Part shown: positions 1-4,741 of the stretch, piece after piece
Layout: each line of letters opens with the position of its first letter
How positions within the stretch are numbered: the stretch's first letter is position 1
Made by a program: the position numbers and the translations under genes
Assembly (NCBI GenBank): GCA_964609675.1
Contig: CAZSRX010000057.1
Span: 1 to 7,273 of the forward strand
From: CAZSRX01 sp964609675 [NCBI: uncultured Bacteroidota bacterium]
GTDB taxonomy: Bacteria; CLD3; SB21
Length of the DNA: 7,273 bases
Direction of reading: 5' to 3'
Notes under the pieces: generated by a model
Told to the model about the DNA's origin: nothing
Databases searched by the model: none
Seen by the model: only the letters and a program-made list of their open reading frames with translations

Positions 1-311
1 ATCCGTTTCATATTTCGTGCCCGGATTATCGCTCCAGTAATACCGCACCTTGGTCATGCGCCTCGCAATGGGTTCGGTCGTTCCTACAAGCACTTTCCGG
101 CTTTTCACCGGTCCCCATATACCATCATTCGAAGCAAATTGAACATACAGCGTATACGTTCCGGGCGTTGTGGGCAATCCGTCGGAGGAAGTCAGATTCC
201 ATACCAGCGATGTATCCATGGTCGCCGGTAAATCCGCTTCATACTTCGTGCCCGGATTATCGCTCCAGTAATACCGCACCTTGGTCATGCGCCGCGCAAT
301 GGGTTCGGTCG
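1..311 (-). repeat. Direct DNA repeat, 231-bp period, within the Ig-like repeat gene
   Basis: Bases 1-80 and 232-311 are nearly identical, with 3 differences in 80 by eye, and are offset by 231 bases, which is 77 codons. They encode the conserved stretch from RRMTKVRYYWSDNPGTKYE(A/T)D back to TEPIA. The sequence between the copies shows no equally close match in the more N-terminal unit, so near-identity is confined to the unit junction. This fits tandem expansion of the Ig-like modules with local homogenisation. More copies probably continue beyond the left edge. Confidence 0.9.
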
Positions 312-621
312 AACCGATGATAACTTTCCGCATTCGTGTCGGGCCCCACAAACCATTGGTTCCCTGAAAACGCACATAAAGCCGATGTTCGCCTTCGCTC
401 AAGCCGGCGGTGGATACCGTTTGGGAAATCATATCCGTATCGCTTGTATCGGGATCCATATCCACCAGCACAGGGGGTTGATTGTCCCAGCGATATTCCA
501 TGGCCGTTATTTTGTTGTTGATTTGCGCCTGCAGAAAGGACGGCAACGCAAGGAACGCTGTCAGTAAAAGGAATGCATTAAAGCCCGTCAGTTGTTGGAA
601 TAGATTTTTTTTCATAATCAT
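1..621 (-). CDS. Secreted protein with tandem Ig-like repeats (partial, C-terminus outside window)
   Basis: The visible part is 207 codons running off the left edge without a stop. Residues 1-32 form a signal peptide (basic MIMKKN start, hydrophobic FLLLTAFLALPSF core, probable cleavage after LQA). Two beta-rich units follow, about 41-111 and 112-188, and a third begins at 189. Each has an aromatic opening (MEYRWDNQPP or VRYYWSDNPG) and a closing motif of the form EGEHRLYVRFQGTNGLWGP or PGTYTLYVQFASNDGIWGP. This resembles the repeated 'Y-F/W-D-x-DPG ... LS-G-HTLYVR ... G-W' extracellular module common in Bacteroidota-type secreted proteins; that match is from memory. The start is ambiguous: ATG at 621 lies 4 bases from an AAGGG sequence, and ATG at 615 lies 10 bases from it but gives an MKKNLF start like its neighbours. 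It is the last visible gene of the operon, 41 bases after the second beta-helix gene. Function is unknown; a surface or adhesive role is inferred. A T9SS sorting domain could lie in the unseen C-terminus. Confidence 0.85.
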   Translation of the reverse strand, partial: MIMKKNLFQQLTGFNAFLLLTAFLALPSFLQAQINNKITAMEYRWDNQPPVLVDMDPDTSDTDMISQTVSTAGLSEGEHRLYVRFQGTNGLWGPTRMRKVIIGSTEPIARRMTKVRYYWSDNPGTKYEADLPATMDTSLVWNLTSSDGLPTTPGTYTLYVQFASNDGIWGPVKSRKVLVGTTEPIARRMTKVRYYWSDNPGTKYETD

Positions 622-662
622 GAATCCCTTAAATTGTTTTAGGCAAAAACGAAGGGATCTCG

Positions 663-1871
663 TTATTGTTCTTTATTCATGGATGCGTTTTTTTTCATGT
701 CGGTTGCACCGATGGAACCGGTAACATTGAGGATGAATGAACCGCTGGGACTGACCTGATCGGGTACAACCTGAACACTGGTCACTGAGGGAATGGTCGG
801 CGCGCTGAACGGACTCCATGCGGGATACGGCCCTCCGAAAATTCCGATATCCGCCTGACTGGTTCCAAGCCCGCCCTGCCCGGTTTTATCGGTATAAAAA
901 GGTTGAGCGGGAGTAATATTCGAAAAACCGGCATCAATACAGCCGGATGAGGATGTCAACCGTAAATCGGAATCCATCGAAGGATCATCCTTATATATAA
1001 AACCCGATGCTAAAACAAATCGGGTAAATCCGGGATCGCCTTCATAATTGTTAAATCCATTCGGCGGCTGCATGTTTCCCGTAATGTTATAAAGCCAATT
1101 ATGGCAAAAAATCCCTGCATTTTGCGCCTGATTAACAATATAGGGTGAACGATAAAATACATTGCCATAAATGTAAGTATTCAAAAGATCGGTGGTTGTT
1201 TCAAAATACATACAGGCGCCGTAGGATGCTTGCGAACTGACAATTTGCCCGATCATATTGTTAAAGATGTGAACTCGTGTACCGCCAATGACAAAAATTC
1301 CGAATCCATTTCCCGGCTGGGTTCGGGTTCGCCCCCAAATAATCACATTGTTGGCAATGGTTACATTCGATGCAGTACCGACGAATACAGCGCAGGTATC
1401 CATGATATTTCCGCTGATGCGGATATTCTGGCTTCCATCCGCCGCATAAACCGCCCACATATACATCAGATACGAATCAAAGTAGTTCCGCTCCACCACA
1501 ACGCCGCTGCATCCGGAGGCAATATACACAAACGGGCTGTCCGCGTGAACGGGCTGTAGAAAGCGGAACCCTCTAATCAGCGTGTTGTCGGCCGAACCGG
1601 TTAACCAAAATCCTTTGCTGATCCATGTTCCGCCGTTGAGGGTATCGCGGAAGCCCTGTCCAAGAATGGTGAGGGATTTGTTCACCGTAACGATGGCGGG
1701 TTCCTGAATAAAAGCCGAGGCTACGATAATGCTGTCTCCATTGGTTGCGGCGGCCACGGCGGCAGTAACGGTAGGATATACCGACGGAACATGCCGTTGC
1801 GTCGCATACACCGTATGGAAACAAACACCGATGGCGATCAGTAACCCTATGATTGAGTATTTATTTTTCAT
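663..1871 (-). CDS. Secreted right-handed parallel beta-helix protein (paralog of the next gene upstream)
   Basis: The product is 402 residues. The signal peptide is 1-23 (MKNKYS, then a hydrophobic core, ending VYA before TQRHVP). Residues about 24-75 have the classic opening of pectate-lyase-like beta-helix proteins (VPSVYPTVTAAVAAATNGDSIIV ... VNKSLTILGQGF). Short PbH1-type rungs follow: VVVERNYFDS, IRISGNIMD, VTIANNVI, VHIFNNMIG, TYIYGNVFYRS. The helix ends with the common closing motif DSDLRL...GCIDAG...GGLGTSQADIGIFGGPYP at about residue 350. A stub of about 50 residues then resembles the start of an Ig-like domain (VQVVPDQVSPSGSFILNVTGSIG) with a charged, polar end. No catalytic residues can be named, so enzyme activity is not claimed. 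ATG at 1871 is chosen because of its ribosome site and signal peptide; the longer reading from 1943 would overlap the upstream gene and bury the signal peptide. It lies 34 bases after the upstream paralog. There is no T9SS sorting domain. Confidence 0.92.
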   Translation of the reverse strand: MKNKYSIIGLLIAIGVCFHTVYATQRHVPSVYPTVTAAVAAATNGDSIIVASAFIQEPAIVTVNKSLTILGQGFRDTLNGGTWISKGFWLTGSADNTLIRGFRFLQPVHADSPFVYIASGCSGVVVERNYFDSYLMYMWAVYAADGSQNIRISGNIMDTCAVFVGTASNVTIANNVIIWGRTRTQPGNGFGIFVIGGTRVHIFNNMIGQIVSSQASYGACMYFETTTDLLNTYIYGNVFYRSPYIVNQAQNAGIFCHNWLYNITGNMQPPNGFNNYEGDPGFTRFVLASGFIYKDDPSMDSDLRLTSSSGCIDAGFSNITPAQPFYTDKTGQGGLGTSQADIGIFGGPYPAWSPFSAPTIPSVTSVQVVPDQVSPSGSFILNVTGSIGATDMKKNASMNKEQ

Positions 1872-1877
1872 GATAAT

Positions 1878-1882
1878 CTCCC
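1878..1882 (-). promoter_or_regulatory. Ribosome binding site that fixes the start of the second beta-helix gene
   Basis: On the minus strand GGGAG lies 6 bases before ATG at 1871. It supports that start over the in-frame ATG at 1943, which lies inside the upstream coding sequence. The 6-base spacing equals that of the two genes upstream. Confidence 0.75.
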
Positions 1883-1905
1883 ATATCCTAAAGATGATGG
1901 CCGGA

Positions 1906-3072
1906 TTACTTACCGGGGAAGGAGCCAATCGTACCGGTCGCATTCAGTTGAACCGTTCCTCCGGGTGTTACCACGGTTTTATCGGTGGTCATGGATTTGA
2001 CGACAGGAAATATCGGACGGCCGTGCGGATGCGGAAACGGATACGGCCCGCCATAAATGCCGCAGTCGGCAACGGATGTGCCTAACCCGCCATGAAGATT
2101 ATCATCCTGATATAATCCGTTGGCTAAAAAATTATTTTCTTCATAACCGCCGTCAATACAGGGCGAACCGCCTTGCAGATGGAAATCCGTATCGGTAGCC
2201 TCGTTATCATCGTAAGTAAAAGTTGAATTCGTAAATAATGTAAACTGCGGATCTCCCGTTGAATTCGGCAGATTCGGGGTAGGTTGCGTACCACTGCCGG
2301 AATTGTAGAGATGATTACGACCGTAAAACAAGGCAAGTCCCGAACAATTTGTTATGTGATATACCTGCGAAAAAACATTGCTAGCTATTTTTAGCTGTTC
2401 CAGATAAGAACAAGAGGATGAGTATATTGCATTATGATATACCCCTGACATTTCACTGAAGATGTTATTGAATATTAGTATATTTGTCACTGATTCGGTT
2501 ATATAGATTGAATAAAGATAAGAACCTGAAACCCAACCGCCTTTTAAAATATTATTGCATAACACATGATTGGAACCTGCAATATCAATTCTACTGTTAA
2601 CAAAAATATTATTTTTTATTGTGTCCCCGGAGGATCCTGTATTTGTATTAAAAGCAATGGTATTGGAAGCATTAAAAAAATTATTCGCTATAATCAGATT
2701 GTTGCATCCGGAAGCCGCCGTGATATTCGCATTGTTAATAAATCGGAAACCAATAATTTTGGATCCGGTAGCGGAGGCGGTCAGGTCAAATCCACCTATG
2801 ATATGCGTCCCGCCATTTATCAAATTTCGATATCCCGAACCGATTAAAACCACTCTCTTGGTCACGCTTATTTTTTGATTATTCTCACTATACAGCCCCG
2901 GCCCGACCATGATTGTGTCACCGGCCGTAGCGGCGGTTATCGCCGCGCTGATGGTCGCATAATAATTGGTCTGTCCCCCTACCCCATCGACATAGCGGAT
3001 GGTGGCGTGGGCCATCGCATTTATCATCACCATTCCGAAGATGACCATAATTATAATGTGTATGCGTTTCAT
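1906..3072 (-). CDS. Secreted right-handed parallel beta-helix protein
   Basis: The product is 388 residues. The signal peptide is 1-23 (MKRIHIIIMVIFGMVMINAMAHA). The opening is typical of the pectin-lyase-like fold (TISAAITAATAGDTIMVGPGLYSEN ... ISVTKRVVLIGSGYRNLINGG). Asn-rich rungs follow: NLIIANNFFNAS, DTIKNNIFVNS, HVLCNNILKGG, ILIFNNIFSEM, KIASNVFSQ. The closing motif is DTDFHLQGGSPCIDGG...GGLGTSVADCGIYGGPYP, then a short stub VVTPGGTVQLNATGTIGSFPGK. The same order of elements and the same closing motif as the next gene downstream mark them as paralogs from an old duplication. The start has AAGGAG 6 bases upstream (3079-3084). The middle of the gene (about 2340-2720) is clearly more AT-rich than its ends. 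It lies 46 bases after the CsgG-like gene. Ligand or substrate is unknown; a surface role is inferred. Confidence 0.93.
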   Translation of the reverse strand: MKRIHIIIMVIFGMVMINAMAHATIRYVDGVGGQTNYYATISAAITAATAGDTIMVGPGLYSENNQKISVTKRVVLIGSGYRNLINGGTHIIGGFDLTASATGSKIIGFRFINNANITAASGCNNLIIANNFFNASNTIAFNTNTGSSGDTIKNNIFVNSRIDIAGSNHVLCNNILKGGWVSGSYLYSIYITESVTNILIFNNIFSEMSGVYHNAIYSSSCSYLEQLKIASNVFSQVYHITNCSGLALFYGRNHLYNSGSGTQPTPNLPNSTGDPQFTLFTNSTFTYDDNEATDTDFHLQGGSPCIDGGYEENNFLANGLYQDDNLHGGLGTSVADCGIYGGPYPFPHPHGRPIFPVVKSMTTDKTVVTPGGTVQLNATGTIGSFPGK

Positions 3073-3118
3073 AGTATTCTCCTTATTTATTTTAGAAAAT
3101 CATAATGAAAACTTTTTT

Positions 3119-3730
3119 TTAATTGGGCGGATTGGGCGGAAAAGGTAGTCCGGCCGCGCTTGGCTTTTTTCCGAGTAAAAGCGCCGCCGCGCCGCCTCCG
3201 GCTACCAACGCGCCGCCTATGTAATACCAGGTATAATTCTTTTTAGCCTTGTATGTCCCCGCCAGTTTCTGCGCCATCACGGTAAGCACTTCCAGAAGGC
3301 CGTCTTTGGCGCCTTTGTACCGCTCCTTCTCTAATTTTTCGATTTTAGAAGTGGACACGTCAATAATTTTAATGGTAATCGTGTATGTTTCGCCGAACTT
3401 CCCGATGTCACCCTGAATAATTTTTTCCGCGGCCAGTAATTTTCCTATCTGAACGGCACACTCGGCGGAGTTGCACTGATCAGAAAGCGTGAAATCCTGT
3501 TCCTTTAAAATTTCATCCATCTTGGAGCGCTCCAAAACAAGATACTTATTGGTACTAATAAACGCCCCTATAAACCATTGGGTGATCGGGTTAATCTCTT
3601 TCTGCGTTATTTCCCCGCCGACGGAAAACGGCAAAACCGCTGCGCTGTTTTTTTTCCCTTCCTGCCCGAAAATACCGGTTTGAAATGATACCGCTACGAT
3701 GAAAAATGTGATTAGGATTTTAGTTCGCAT
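3119..3730 (-). CDS. CsgG/LpoB-like exported protein with C-terminal membrane segment
   Basis: The product is 203 residues. The signal peptide is about 1-22 (MRTKILITFFIVAVSFQTGIFG). It has no lipobox cysteine, so it does not look like a lipoprotein, unlike classical CsgG. The core resembles the CsgG/TolB-N-like fold of envelope proteins: AVLPF at 31-35, YLVLERSKMDEILKEQ at 63-78, then CNSAECAVQIGKLLAAEKIIQGDI (Cys86 and Cys91) and YTITIKIIDVSTSKI at 116-130. These match, from memory, a widespread short family in FCB bacteria. A glycine- and alanine-rich hydrophobic segment (about 168-187) and a proline tail ending LPFPPNPPN follow. ATG at 3730 has GAGG 6 bases upstream; the in-frame ATG at 3763 has no ribosome site and precedes the signal peptide with 11 extra residues. 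It is first in the apparent operon. A role in envelope assembly or export of the downstream products is a guess from family and position. Confidence 0.88.
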   Translation of the reverse strand: MRTKILITFFIVAVSFQTGIFGQEGKKNSAAVLPFSVGGEITQKEINPITQWFIGAFISTNKYLVLERSKMDEILKEQDFTLSDQCNSAECAVQIGKLLAAEKIIQGDIGKFGETYTITIKIIDVSTSKIEKLEKERYKGAKDGLLEVLTVMAQKLAGTYKAKKNYTWYYIGGALVAGGGAAALLLGKKPSAAGLPFPPNPPN

Positions 3731-3736
3731 TGAGAA

Positions 3737-3740
3737 CCTC
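3737..3740 (-). promoter_or_regulatory. Ribosome binding site that fixes the start of the CsgG-like gene
   Basis: GAGG on the minus strand lies 6 bases before ATG at 3730. The alternative ATG at 3763 is preceded only by an A/T-rich stretch without a purine-rich ribosome site, so the shorter product beginning MRTKIL is preferred. Confidence 0.7.
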
Positions 3741-3906
3741 AAATTTTTAGATAGAAATATCATTTTTGTTTGTCTAAATAAACATTTGGCTCCAAAAAAA
3801 ATATGAAGCAGTTACTTGCAAATAATACGCCTAAAAATAAATAGAAATTTAGGTTATTTATAAACAATACTTTATTGCCGATTTTGATATTTACCAGACA
3901 AATAAA

Positions 3907-3922
3907 GTCGTAAAAATACGAC
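3907..3922. repeat. Perfect 6-bp inverted repeat in the AT-rich leader
   Basis: GTCGTA, four bases, TACGAC form a perfect small hairpin or dyad about 180 bases upstream of the CsgG-like gene start. On the minus strand it is followed by TTTATTTG, which could be a weak terminator, or it could be a binding site for a dimeric regulator. Only the symmetry is seen; the function is open. Confidence 0.4.
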
Positions 3923-4572
3923 GGTTACAAAAAAAATTCGTTTGTTTTTTGCGACGGTATGCTGTTTTTTATTCAGCCGAAAAACCGTGCGCTTTGTTCG
4001 TGAGTTTTATTACCATTATTAATTTTGTAATCTTTGTCTTTTTTACCCAATCGCGATTACCTGCAGGCGCTGGCACGGGTCAATAATCCCTGCGGTATGT
4101 ATCGGCATGCAGACCGTTTGTGGGTAACCCAGAAATTACGTCAACACCGGAACACGTTCAGAATCTGTTAAGAAAAACTACCGGGCGAAATTCGAAATTC
4201 ACCGTCGAATCAGGTACTTTAGATTGCCGCACCAGATATCAAGCCATGCGGCCTGAACAAACCTTGCTAAATAATGCTGACAGTAACCGCAATTACGCTC
4301 AAATCATCTGAAACCATGATGGTATCGAGGAGGCGGAGGTATGGAGGCCTTTTAGAGACGATGCCACGGATAGCGGCATACCGTTAATGAAAGCTAAGGT
4401 CAATCCAGGAAGCATAAATTTCCGAATAAACGGAAACACGGCGGCATATTAAAAAAAGTTGTCCTAACAGAAAATATCTACGCCAAATAAACCGCTGATG
4501 GAGTGGATAATTAAACTAATCCAGTTGAGCCGGGATGCATAACCAATCCGCCTGCCGGATGGGACGCGGGAT

Positions 4573-4672
4573 GGCGCCGGCACCGATTGTTTTTCTTATT
4601 TCCGGACGTCAGAACATTTCGGCAGGTTTGAAATTTTTATATCCGGTTATCCGGAGAGCCTCTGCCGGCGCC
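4573..4672. repeat. 10-bp perfect inverted repeat enclosing a small hairpin
   Basis: GGCGCCGGCA at 4573-4582 is the exact reverse complement of TGCCGGCGCC at 4663-4672, with 80 bases between. Inside is a second dyad, TCCGG (4642-4646), TTAT, CCGGA (4651-4655). Together they could fold as a long GC-clamped stem enclosing a hairpin in the 3' untranslated RNA of the gene ending at 4742. Part of the left arm is self-palindromic (GGCGCC), so some of the match is expected from base composition. It lacks the T run of an intrinsic terminator. Confidence 0.45.
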
Positions 4673-4681
4673 CTGGGGTGT

Positions 4682-4709
4682 TGTTGCCCAAATTTCGACT
4701 CAGGCAACA
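4682..4709 (-). repeat. Hairpin just downstream of the sorting-domain gene
   Basis: TGTTGCC (4682-4688) and GGCAACA (4703-4709) form a perfect 7-bp stem with a 14-base loop, starting 32 bases after the stop codon on the minus strand. No T run follows, so it is not called as a terminator, but it may protect the 3' end of the transcript. Confidence 0.4.
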
Positions 4710-4741
4710 GGCCGGATGCAAGCCCGATTTATAGTTTGAAC

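Larger units (their letters stand above)
3731..4741. other. About 1-kb region with no convincing gene
   Basis: This region separates the end of the sorting-domain protein from the four-gene operon and should contain the operon promoter. It has two parts. About 3741-4048 is strongly AT-rich with many A and T runs. About 4049-4741 returns to balanced composition. On the minus strand TATTAT (near 3820-3825) could be a -10 element, but no matching -35 or Bacteroidota-type TTTG element sits at the right distance, so no promoter is called. Two short plus-strand open stretches (4031-4168, and 4120-4308 from a GTG) have no ribosome site and no recognisable family. No canonical terminator (GC stem followed by a T run) follows the stop at 4742. 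Several inverted repeats are listed separately. Confidence 0.7.

Noticed and set aside
1230-1559. Plus-strand 109-residue open frame
   Set aside because: It lies wholly antisense to the beta-helix gene and has no signal, motif or ribosome site.
1872-1943. N-terminal extension of the second beta-helix protein from ATG 1943
   Set aside because: It overlaps the upstream coding sequence, lacks a ribosome site and would place the signal peptide internally; ATG 1871 has GGGAG at 6 bases.
4120-4311. Plus-strand 63-residue frame starting with GTG as a gene
   Set aside because: It has no ribosome site and no recognised motif; mentioned only as part of a possible remnant.
4049-4560. Degraded group II intron (GAGCCGGGATGC at 4527-4538 looks like the start of a domain V)
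   Set aside because: The rest of domain V, the GAAA-type loop and the closing strand are missing, and no reverse transcriptase motif is present.
4642-4655. Rho-independent terminator of the sorting-domain gene
   Set aside because: The stem is only 5 bp and on the minus strand is followed by TATAAAAATTT rather than a T run.
4573-4672. Insertion-sequence ends or a miniature transposable element
   Set aside because: The arms are only 10 bp, are partly self-palindromic and have no flanking target duplication.
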